From positions 1 to 6,885 of the forward strand of contig JAUVRU010000114.1 in the NCBI GenBank assembly GCA_030597485.1: a stretch of DNA of 6,885 nucleotides. The letters are read 5' to 3'. This DNA comes from Anaerolineae bacterium. GTDB lineage: Bacteria; Chloroflexota; Anaerolineae; 4572-78; NAK82. The number at the start of each line of letters is the position of its first letter. Position 1 is the first letter of the stretch. Shown piece after piece: positions 1 to 5,587 of the stretch. A program made the position numbers and the translations under genes. Under the pieces are notes generated by a model, which ran no database searches, was not told the origin of the DNA, and saw nothing but the letters and a program-made list of their open reading frames with translations.

Positions 1-5
1 CGAAA

Positions 6-40
6 GCCCGGATAGTTCGGGCGGAGCCCGGCCATCGGGC
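6..40 (-). other. Two tandem GC-rich dyads downstream of the DUF951 gene
   Basis: Two small inverted repeats with identical arms (GCCCG / CGGGC) lie side by side: 26-40 with a 5-nt loop and 6-22 with a 7-nt loop. Read leftward, the second is followed by TTTCG at the window edge. They could be weak intrinsic terminators for the minus-strand cluster. They could also be the first structured part of a transcript from the promoter at 44-72, whose start would fall near position 37. Stems are only 5 bp and the T-run is short, so neither role is firm. Positions 1-68 otherwise hold no gene that I can see. Confidence 0.3.
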
Positions 41-43
41 CGA

Positions 44-72
44 AGTATACCACATTCGATATACGTTGTCAC
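44..72 (-). promoter_or_regulatory. Sigma70-type promoter reading leftward out of the window
   Basis: On the minus strand, GTGACA (67-72, five of six bases of TTGACA) is followed by a 17-bp spacer and TATACT (44-49). The -10 is extended, TGG TATACT. The expected start is near position 37. The -35 box overlaps the stop codon of the DUF951 gene (69-71), so this promoter would serve the next gene, which is outside the window. The stretch just after the -10 is very GC-rich. This is pattern evidence only. Confidence 0.5.
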
Positions 73-296
73 ATTCTTGGGGGAGGCTGTTCGATCTGAG
101 GAGAGTCGCGGCGGCTGATGGCTTTGGCTCGTCGGGCAAACTGTCCGCGCGGTATCAATACCTTCCGGCCGCAGGTGAGACAGCGTATGCCGATGTCAGT
201 GCCCAGCCGGACGACGCGCCACTCGTTTCCGCCACAGGCATGCGGTTTGCGCATCTGCACCACGTCGTCCAGTCGGATATCGGTGGGGTCAATCAC
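69..296 (-). CDS. DUF951 family small protein
   Basis: The 75-residue product matches my recollection of the DUF951 family: an N-terminal [18 protein letters not shown] segment (residues 6-23), then [20 protein letters not shown] (25-44) and an IPRGQF stretch before a basic tail. Cys21, Cys39 and Cys42 with nearby His19 could bind a metal, but the function of the family is not established. Family members are usually about 60-75 residues, so it looks complete. The start is GTG. No well-spaced Shine-Dalgarno sequence is present (a GAGGG lies about 12 nt upstream), so the exact start is uncertain. It follows radA by 65 nt in the same direction and is probably the last gene of the cluster. The stop overlaps the -35 box of an outgoing promoter. 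The C-terminal tail ([10 protein letters not shown]) is low-complexity. Confidence 0.85.
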   Translation of the reverse strand: MIDPTDIRLDDVVQMRKPHACGGNEWRVVRLGTDIGIRCLTCGRKVLIPRGQFARRAKAISRRDSPQIEQPPPRM

Positions 297-361
297 GGGT
301 CGCTGTTTCCCTCGCTGCGGCGCCTGGTTTCTTCAACGAGCCGGGGCTCCGGTTACGTGCA

Positions 362-1720
362 TCAGCTGGTCAGCGCCGTCTCAAGCGCTTGAGCCAGCGT
401 CCGGGCGCCGAGAATCTCTATATCGGGTGGTTTCAACTTGCCCAAGGAACGCGACTGGGATACCAGGCAACGCCGAAAGCCGAGCTTGGCGGCCTCCCTC
501 AGCCGGGTCTCCAGCTGGCTCACCGCTCGCAGCTCACCGGATAGGCCAACCTCGCCTATGATGACCAGGTCATCGGCCACGGGAACGTCGCGGAAGCTGG
601 AGGTGATGGCGCACGCCAGGGCCAAGTCGGCAGCTGGCTCTCCCACCCGGAGGCCGCCCACGACATTCACGAAGACATCCTGGTCGCTCAGACGTACACC
701 CACGCGCTTACTGAGAACAGCGACCAACAGCCACAGCCGATTCAGGTCGACGCCGTTGGCGGTGCGACGGGGGTTGCCGAAGCTGGTGGTGCTGCTCAAT
801 GCCTGGATCTCAACCAGCAGGGGGCGAGGCCCTTCCAATGTCACCGCGACAGCCGAGCCAGGGGCGTTCGGCAACCGTTCTGCCAGAAACGCCTGGCGGG
901 GATTGGCGACCTCGACCATTCCAGTGTCTTGCATCTCGAAAACACCCACCTCGCTGGAAGCGCCAAACCGATTCTTGACGCAGCGTAAGAGCCGGTACGT
1001 ATGAAACCGGTCACCTTCCAGGTAAAGGACGGTGTCTACGGTGTGTTCCAGGATGCGGGGACCGGCAATGGCACCTGTTTTGGTGACGTGGCCGATCAGA
1101 AACATGGGGATGGCGAGTCGCTTCGCCACCTGCATCAGACGGGCCGCGCTCTCACGTACCTGGCTGACCGAGCCAGCGGCTGACTGTAGCTGGTCCAGGT
1201 AGGTAGTCTGGATGGAGTCGATGACCACCAGCTGGGGCTGCTGTTGCTCGATGTGATCGATGATGAGCTCAATGTTGGTCTCGGCGAGGATGTACAGGCC
1301 ATCGCCGGATATGCCGATGCGTTCGGCCCGCATCTTGATCTGTTGCGGGCTCTCCTCACCCGACACGTAGAACACAGGTCCTCTGACTGATGCCAGTGCG
1401 GCTGATGCCTGCAGCAAGAGGGTGCTCTTGCCGATGCCCGGGTCACCGCCGATGAGCACCAGGGAGCCGGGCACCAGCCCGCCACCCAGCACGCGGTCCA
1501 GCTCACCAATAGTCAGAGAAATGCGGGCGAAGCTGTCGGTGGCTACTTCGGGCAACAGGCAAGGCTGGCTTTGAGGGCTGGCCCCCGCACGTCGGGCTGG
1601 GGGCTCCACCAGGGTCTCAACCAGCGAGTTCCATTCGCCGCATTCGGGGCAGCGCCCCATCCATTTGGCCTGGGAGCTGCCACACTGCTGGCAGACGTAG
1701 CGTGTCTGGGCTTTTGGCAA
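362..1720 (-). CDS. radA: DNA repair protein RadA (branch-migration helicase)
   Basis: RadA is a RecA-like ATPase that processes recombination intermediates with RecA, driving branch migration during repair and recombination. All family landmarks are visible. There is an N-terminal zinc finger CxxC-x10-CxxC (Cys10, 13, 24, 27), Walker A GGDPGIGKST (91-100), Walker B LVVID (164-168) and the RadA-specific KNRFG motif (249-253). A C-terminal Lon-protease-like domain follows from about residue 290 to the end, with GGLRVGEPAADLALA and GEVGLSGELRAV. The length of 452 residues is normal. The start is TTG at 1720, chosen because the zinc finger begins 9 residues later and AGGAG lies 6 nt upstream; an in-frame stop occurs at 1751-1753. 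The reading frame of the upstream membrane protein overlaps the first 104 nt. Translational coupling with that gene is plausible. Confidence 0.97.
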   Translation of the reverse strand: MPKAQTRYVCQQCGSSQAKWMGRCPECGEWNSLVETLVEPPARRAGASPQSQPCLLPEVATDSFARISLTIGELDRVLGGGLVPGSLVLIGGDPGIGKSTLLLQASAALASVRGPVFYVSGEESPQQIKMRAERIGISGDGLYILAETNIELIIDHIEQQQPQLVVIDSIQTTYLDQLQSAAGSVSQVRESAARLMQVAKRLAIPMFLIGHVTKTGAIAGPRILEHTVDTVLYLEGDRFHTYRLLRCVKNRFGASSEVGVFEMQDTGMVEVANPRQAFLAERLPNAPGSAVAVTLEGPRPLLVEIQALSSTTSFGNPRRTANGVDLNRLWLLVAVLSKRVGVRLSDQDVFVNVVGGLRVGEPAADLALACAITSSFRDVPVADDLVIIGEVGLSGELRAVSQLETRLREAAKLGFRRCLVSQSRSLGKLKPPDIEILGARTLAQALETALTS

Positions 1721-2723
1721 AACTCTCTCCTGAGGTGTTGAGGAAACTGGTCAGTGATGCTGACGAGCGCTGCTGACCGGTGGGAAACAACGACCCAAAT
1801 CTGTGGGGTGGTGTGCTCAGAGGACCGTTGCGGTAGACGTAGTCGATGATCACCCATTGGTCGTCACGCTGGGCCAGGGTGTAGAAGAACTCATATGTTT
1901 CGGTGTGGGAGTCACGAGACCCGGAATACGTCCACACCTCGGTGGCATTGACGAACAAGGCGCTGGATGTCAGTTGCTGGCTGACCGTAGGGGGAATCAG
2001 GTAAACGTAGCTTACCTCCATCGGCGCACCGACTACCTGGTGAAGACTGATGGCAAAGGCCTTTGCCTTGTCCAGCGAACTCTCTTTCCAGTGCTGCTCG
2101 AGGGCGGCCAGGTTTTCTTCACTGGGCTGAACCACGGTCATACGTAGCTGCTCGTTGGCGGCCTCGACTGCCGCGATGGCCAGGGCCGCCTGATCTGGCT
2201 GGGACGTCTGGGCAGGGGTGGGTAAGGGCAAGGGTGTGGGTGTGGGTGTGGGCGGCGGCGGTGACGGCGAAGCCGGCACCGTTTCGGTCGGGGGTGCCAG
2301 GATTGCCGTGGGCGTGGCTTCCTCCAGAGCGTGAGTGGGCTCTGCTGTAAGCGTGGGAGGTGGCAGCGGCGTGCTCGACGGCGGTGGAGTGGCAGTTGCC
2401 ACTGCCGTCGGCGTCTCCGGCGCCGGCGCCGGACTGACGGTCACCAGGGTAGGCGGCGGAACGTGGGCCACGGTCGTTGGCCGCAGTGTTCGGCCGAGCA
2501 GAAAGGCTAGCCCACCCCACACAGCCAGCCACAGCAGCAATCCCAGCAGGCAGGCCCATACCCGCCCGAACCGCCCCCGCTGACCTGGATTCAGGACAAT
2601 CGGTCCCACTCGCTGCCTGCCCCTCAAGGCAGCCAGCACCAGCGCGGGTCCCGAGAGGAGCAGTACGAGAGGTAGAACGACTACGATCAACACCAACAGG
2701 CGCACGATCTCTGCCAAAATCAA
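1617..2723 (-). CDS. Two-pass membrane protein with Pro/Thr-rich linker and NTF2/IMS-like C-terminal domain
   Basis: I do not recognise a named gene. Residues 5-33 and 54-77 are strongly hydrophobic and should form two membrane helices. Residues 85-176 are a Pro/Thr/Ala-rich linker with (TP)n runs. Residues 178-298 form a compact domain with an alpha-rich first half and a strand-rich end (ATEVWTYSG, YEFFYTLAQRDDQWVIIDYVYR). This resembles NTF2-like folds or the ARC6-type IMS domain, a tentative call from pattern alone. The last ~65 residues look unstructured, and the final 34 are read in another frame across the start of radA, including its zinc-finger codons. They may therefore result from a frameshift or a lost stop near 1750-1800. 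The annotated start is TTG 2723, but GGAGG at 2726-2730 is better spaced (8 nt) from TTG at 2717. It begins 9 nt after ftsK and is probably co-transcribed with it. A cell-envelope or division role is only suggested by the neighbours. Confidence 0.7.
   Translation of the reverse strand: MILAEIVRLLVLIVVVLPLVLLLSGPALVLAALRGRQRVGPIVLNPGQRGRFGRVWACLLGLLLWLAVWGGLAFLLGRTLRPTTVAHVPPPTLVTVSPAPAPETPTAVATATPPPSSTPLPPPTLTAEPTHALEEATPTAILAPPTETVPASPSPPPPTPTPTPLPLPTPAQTSQPDQAALAIAAVEAANEQLRMTVVQPSEENLAALEQHWKESSLDKAKAFAISLHQVVGAPMEVSYVYLIPPTVSQQLTSSALFVNATEVWTYSGSRDSHTETYEFFYTLAQRDDQWVIIDYVYRNGPLSTPPHRFGSLFPTGQQRSSASLTSFLNTSGESFAKSPDTLRLPAVWQLPGQMDGALPRMRRMELAG
1723..1731 (-). promoter_or_regulatory. Ribosome binding site deciding the TTG start of radA
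   Basis: The minus strand reads AGGAGAGAG, with AGGAG at 1727-1731 ending 6 nt before the TTG at 1720. This strong, correctly spaced site supports the non-ATG start of RadA. It lies inside the overlapping frame of the upstream membrane protein. Confidence 0.75.
2215..2252 (+). repeat. G-tract repeat with strict 6-nt period (G-quadruplex candidate)
   Basis: On the plus strand, GGG runs occur at 2220, 2226, 2232, 2238, 2244 and 2250, each separated by exactly three bases. A GGGG lies at 2215-2218. The last three units are GGGTGT repeats. On the minus coding strand this is CCC-ACA type codons for the Pro/Thr linker of the membrane protein. The plus strand is the template strand of that gene, so a quadruplex would form in the template, not in the mRNA. 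Confidence 0.7.
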
Positions 2724-2730
2724 CCCCTCC
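2724..2730 (-). promoter_or_regulatory. Ribosome binding site of the membrane-protein gene
   Basis: The minus strand reads GGAGGGG directly before TTG at 2723, leaving only 2 nt after GGAGG. The in-frame TTG two codons later (2717) is 8 nt away, so the real start is probably residue 3 of the longest frame. The site sits in the 9-nt gap after the ftsK stop, which favours translational coupling. Confidence 0.6.
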
Positions 2731-2732
2731 GT

Positions 2733-5045
2733 TCACATCTCGTTGTCAGAGGCTGCCAGGAGCACCTGGCGAGAGCGGCCGCCTCCTTGGTCAGGGCCTA
2801 TGATGCCCTCTTCTTCCATCAGGTCAATCAGCAGGGCCGCGCGGGCATAGCCGATACGCAGGCGTCGCTGCAACAGCGAGATGGAGGCCCGCTGTTGGGA
2901 ACGCACCATCTCGATGGCCTTGGGCAGCAAGTCGTCTTCGTCTGTTTTGGCTCCCGCAGACTGGTGGGTGGTGTCGAGATCAGGCCACAGCATTGGCTGC
3001 ACTGGCTGGCTGACATCCAGGCTCGATCTGAGGCTGGACACGGAAGCTTGGGCCAGGCTGGCCGAGGTCTCATCCCCGGTATGGGATCCCTTCCAGTAGC
3101 GGATCAGGCGAGCCAGCTCTCGGTCAGAAACGAACGCGCCCTGCAGACGTTGCAGTTTGCTGCTGTCGGGAGCCATGAAGAGCATGTCGCCGCGACCGAG
3201 CAGGCGTTCAGCCCCGGGTGTGTCCAGGATGACGCGGGAGTCGATCTGGCTGGTGACGGCAAACGCAATGCGAGCCGGGAAGTTGGCCTTGATCAGGCCG
3301 GTCACAACGTCAGTGGAGGGACGTTGGGTGGCAATGATCAGGTGAATGCCGGTAGCGCGTGCCATCTGAGCGATGCGGGTGATGGCGCGTTCCATCTCGT
3401 CGGGCGCCGTCATCATCAAGTCTGCCAGCTCGTCGATTACCACAACCACGTAGGGCATGATTGACTCGTCGTGGCTGACCATCAGCTCGTTGTAGCCGAC
3501 CAGGTTGCGCACACCCAGCTGGGAGAAGACCTTGTAGCGGCGGTCCATTTCCCGTGTCACCCAGTTAAGCACCCCTATGACACGCTCCACGTCCACCACT
3601 ACCGGAGCCAGCAGGTGGGGGACGCCGGTGTAGTTGACCAGCCCAACCATCCTGGGGTCCATCATCAGCAGGCGGAGGGTCTCGGGCGTGTGCATGCTCA
3701 GGAGACAGGCGATGATGGCATTGATGCACACGCTCTTGCCCGATCCGGTGGCGCCGGCAATCAAGAGATGCGGCATTGAAGCCAGATCAGCTACGACCGG
3801 CTGGCCGGCAACGTCGCGACCGAGGGTGAAGCGCCGCGGCCCCTTGGCGTTCCGAAAGATCGCTGACTCCATACTGCTGCGCAGGGATACCATGGACCTG
3901 GTGACGTTGGGCACCTCTATGCCCACGTAGGGTCGCCCAGGGATAGGTGCCTCGATGCGAATGGGGGAGGCAGATAGGGCCAGAGCCAGGTCGTTGGTCA
4001 GGTTGACGATGCGGGAAACCCGCACTTTGCGTGGTCGGCCCTGGGCGTCCTTCGTGTTCATGTAACCGGGGTCTACGCTGAATTGGGTGATAGCCGGGCC
4101 GGGATTGATCTCGTGTACTTTGGCTTCGATGCCGAAGCTGCCCAGCGTTTCCTCAATGGTCTTGGCCCGGCCACGGAGCTCCTGTTGGCTCACCTCGTGC
4201 TCAAGCCCCTCCTCGAAAATGCTCTCCAGCGGAGGGAGCCGCCAAGTCTGCGCGCCCAGCACTGGGGGGAAGAGCACTCCCGGGGCCTGGGCGCGTATCC
4301 CGGCTTCTGATGGCACGGTGGAGGGCTGATCGGCAGGCGCGCCTGGCTGGTCAGAGCGGCTGGTGGAGGAGGAACTCAACCCCTGAACGGTGGGCGTCTG
4401 GGCACCAGGGGAAAACAGACGCTGGAGCAGATTGGGGGAATGCAGTATGTTCTCGAGCAGGGGCGACAGCGGTTGTCTGCTGATGCGGGCCAGTTCGCGC
4501 TGACGCCGCCATTCGCTGATTCTCTCGATTCCGCGGCGTACCGGTGCCAGCAGTTCCGCCAGCGACAGGCCAGACACAAGCACCAGGCACACGATGCCCA
4601 GTGCAATCAGAATCACGACGCTACCCGGCTTGCCGATCGCTGCCACCAGCAGCTCGCCGATTGCCCACCCCAGAAGACCACCGCCGCCAGACTGGTCCAG
4701 ATTGGCCAGGCCGGCGCCGGGGCTGATCAGATGGAAGGAGGCCAGCAGCAGCAGGAAGAGCAGCAGTGCCCCGATCGGTTTCTCCCACCTCTCCTGGAGG
4801 TCCTCGGTGGCGAAACGGCGCAAGAGCCAGACGCCCATGCCGGCCAGGACAACCGGGGCCAGATACATCCCCCAGCCCATCAGGTTGCGCAGGGCACGCA
4901 GCCATTGCTCTGTGATCGATCCCTGACTGAACGATACCAGGCTGAGACCGGTGAGCAGCGCCAGCGCCAGCAGGATCACCCCGATCATTTCAGGCTGAAC
5001 AGGGGGCGCGGATGTCTTTTTCTTACCAGACCTTCGTTTCGCCAT
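2733..5045 (-). CDS. ftsK: FtsK/SpoIIIE family DNA translocase
   Basis: This membrane-anchored motor pumps double-stranded DNA through the closing septum and helps resolve chromosome dimers. Residues 21-42, 57-76, 89-109 and about 122-165 are hydrophobic and anchor the protein (4-5 helices, the last block long enough for two). A low-complexity Ser/Pro linker runs from about 210 to 265. The alpha/beta motor follows, with Walker A GATGSGKS (431-438), Walker B VVVVIDE (533-539), the ATQRPSTDVVTGLIKANFPARIAF stretch (572-595) and LLGRGDML (615-622). A gamma winged-helix domain (about 704-765) would read KOPS/SRS-type polarity sequences. The 770-residue length is typical of short-linker FtsK/SpoIIIE proteins. 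The start is ATG with a very basic MAKRRSGKKK leader, but only a weak Shine-Dalgarno sequence. It follows the small HTH gene by 73 nt and precedes the membrane gene by 9 nt. Confidence 0.97.
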   Translation of the reverse strand: MAKRRSGKKKTSAPPVQPEMIGVILLALALLTGLSLVSFSQGSITEQWLRALRNLMGWGMYLAPVVLAGMGVWLLRRFATEDLQERWEKPIGALLLFLLLLASFHLISPGAGLANLDQSGGGGLLGWAIGELLVAAIGKPGSVVILIALGIVCLVLVSGLSLAELLAPVRRGIERISEWRRQRELARISRQPLSPLLENILHSPNLLQRLFSPGAQTPTVQGLSSSSTSRSDQPGAPADQPSTVPSEAGIRAQAPGVLFPPVLGAQTWRLPPLESIFEEGLEHEVSQQELRGRAKTIEETLGSFGIEAKVHEINPGPAITQFSVDPGYMNTKDAQGRPRKVRVSRIVNLTNDLALALSASPIRIEAPIPGRPYVGIEVPNVTRSMVSLRSSMESAIFRNAKGPRRFTLGRDVAGQPVVADLASMPHLLIAGATGSGKSVCINAIIACLLSMHTPETLRLLMMDPRMVGLVNYTGVPHLLAPVVVDVERVIGVLNWVTREMDRRYKVFSQLGVRNLVGYNELMVSHDESIMPYVVVVIDELADLMMTAPDEMERAITRIAQMARATGIHLIIATQRPSTDVVTGLIKANFPARIAFAVTSQIDSRVILDTPGAERLLGRGDMLFMAPDSSKLQRLQGAFVSDRELARLIRYWKGSHTGDETSASLAQASVSSLRSSLDVSQPVQPMLWPDLDTTHQSAGAKTDEDDLLPKAIEMVRSQQRASISLLQRRLRIGYARAALLIDLMEEEGIIGPDQGGGRSRQVLLAASDNEM

Positions 5046-5118
5046 GTCGAACGAGTCTCAAAGTCATCAGGTTGTTAATGATGCCCAAGGTCGAAGAACG
5101 TGCGGCGGTGCTATCGGC

Positions 5119-5331
5119 TCACAGCAGCTTCCTTCTGTTGCCCGGCCGGGGCACGTACAGGCCGGCGAATTGCTCCAGTATGTCCTTTCGCACAAACCAC
5201 TTGTTGGCGAACTTCCTGGCTGGCAGTTTGCCGGACCTGATCAGGCGCTTGACCGATTCCGGGTGGATGCTGAGTCGTTTGGCTGCGAAATGCACATCTG
5301 TGTACTGGTCAAACGGGTCCGGCTCCAACAT
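5119..5331 (-). CDS. Excisionase-type helix-turn-helix DNA-binding protein
   Basis: This 70-residue protein carries a MerR/Xis-type winged helix (HTH_17-like). The helix-turn-helix is FAAKRLSIHPESVKRLIRSGKLPARKFANKWFVRKDILEQF at residues 15-55, with the wing Lys/Arg-rich segment KLPARKFANKW (35-45) typical of the excisionase family. A basic tail PRPGNRRKLL ends the protein. I chose the ATG at 5331 because GGTGAG lies 4 nt upstream. A longer frame from TTG 5388 has no ribosome binding site and would add 19 non-conserved residues. It is the first gene after the strong leftward promoter and precedes ftsK by 73 nt. No integrase, phage gene or attachment site is visible nearby, so a role as a chromosomal regulator, perhaps binding the divergent promoter region, is more likely than a true excisionase. 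That role is inference. Confidence 0.85.
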   Translation of the reverse strand: MLEPDPFDQYTDVHFAAKRLSIHPESVKRLIRSGKLPARKFANKWFVRKDILEQFAGLYVPRPGNRRKLL

Positions 5332-5335
5332 GCTA

Positions 5336-5341
5336 CTCACC
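5336..5341 (-). promoter_or_regulatory. Ribosome binding site of the HTH gene
   Basis: The minus strand reads GGTGAG followed by TAGC and the ATG at 5331. This decides between the ATG start and the upstream in-frame TTG at 5388. Confidence 0.6.
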
Positions 5342-5390
5342 GCAGGTCGCCTCCACCTCAACAATACTGTTGGAAAAATCGTATGCAATA

Positions 5391-5447
5391 GGATCGGACT
5401 GGCTGAGCTTGTGTGAGGACTCGTGATCAGGACTGCCAGTCCTATCC
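5391..5447 (-). promoter_or_regulatory. Structured leader of the HTH-ftsK transcript with alternative hairpins
   Basis: Arms GGATCGGACTGGCTG (5391-5405) and the reverse complement of 5433-5447 (GGATAGGACTGGCAG) match at 13 of 15 positions and enclose a 27-nt loop. The arm at 5433-5447 also takes part in a second, perfect 7-bp dyad (AGGACTG C CAGTCCT, 5429-5443). A further AGGACT copy is at 5416-5421. The long and short hairpins share bases and cannot form together. In RNA the short one would be a 5-bp stem with a 5-nt loop. The region lies in the ~150-nt leader between the promoter at 5491-5518 and the HTH start. No classic terminator U-run follows directly. Function is unknown: it may be an RNA switch or DNA operator sites. 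Confidence 0.4.
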
Positions 5448-5490
5448 AGGATTATCCAACACCATCCTTAATGTGCTTACTACTACAACA

Positions 5491-5518
5491 ATTATAGTCG
5501 CGATTGCGATGGTGTCAA
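5491..5518 (-). promoter_or_regulatory. Near-perfect sigma70 promoter for the HTH-ftsK-radA cluster
   Basis: On the minus strand, consensus TTGACA (5513-5518) is followed by a 16-bp spacer and consensus TATAAT (5491-5496). Transcription should start near 5484, giving a leader of about 150 nt before the HTH ATG at 5331. The sequence around it is AT-rich relative to the neighbouring genes. The box matches are exact; the assignment as a working promoter is inference. Confidence 0.8.
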
Positions 5519-5538
5519 GGATGGGAATCCCATTGACA
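5513..5538. promoter_or_regulatory. Candidate shared operator between the divergent promoters
   Basis: A perfect 13-bp dyad ATGGGA-A-TCCCAT (5521-5533) sits between the two outward-facing -35 boxes. The symmetry continues as TGTCA (5513-5517) and TGACA (5534-5538), with a 3-nt insertion (AGG) on the left side only. The outer part is partly forced by the two TTGACA boxes, but the inner 13 bp is not. A protein bound here would touch both -35 elements and could control both directions at once. The HTH protein encoded at 5119-5331 is one candidate binder. Confidence 0.5.
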
Positions 5539-5562
5539 AGCCACCAACTGACGTGGTATGAT
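5533..5562 (+). promoter_or_regulatory. Extended -10 sigma70 promoter for the subtilase gene
   Basis: The plus strand shows TTGACA (5533-5538), an 18-bp spacer and TATGAT (5557-5562). TGG precedes the -10, giving an extended -10 element (TGnTATGAT). The start would be near 5569, leaving a leader of under 20 nt that is mostly the ribosome binding site. Confidence 0.75.
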
Positions 5563-5572
5563 AGGCGCGGTT

Positions 5573-5579
5573 GGGGGAG
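5573..5579 (+). promoter_or_regulatory. Ribosome binding site of the subtilase gene
   Basis: GGGGGAG ends 8 nt before the ATG at 5588. This fixes the start used here over the internal ATG at residue 4. Confidence 0.65.
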
Positions 5580-5587
5580 ATGTGGAT

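Noticed and set aside
438..1004. 188-codon open frame on the plus strand
   Set aside because: It lies entirely antisense to radA, whose motifs are unmistakable, and its product is Arg/Ser/Thr-rich with no recognisable domain.
2119..2736. 205-codon minus-strand frame with a His-Thr repeat run
   Set aside because: It is the other-frame reading of the Pro/Thr linker of the membrane protein; the THTHTH run is the shifted CCCACA repeat.
2787..3464. 225-codon open frame on the plus strand
   Set aside because: Antisense shadow of the FtsK motor and gamma domains; no ribosome binding site or family resemblance.
5332..5388. Longer start (TTG 5388) for the HTH protein
   Set aside because: No Shine-Dalgarno sequence upstream, and the added 19 residues look unrelated to the family; the ATG at 5331 has GGTGAG in place.
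5391..5447. Reading the inverted repeats as a phage or integron attachment site
   Set aside because: No integrase, tRNA or direct-repeat boundary is visible, and the repeats sit in the leader of a housekeeping cluster.
5442..5465. Possible leader peptide MVLDNPG ahead of the hairpins
   Set aside because: The AAGG abuts the ATG with no spacing and the peptide has no run of a single amino acid that would suggest attenuation control.
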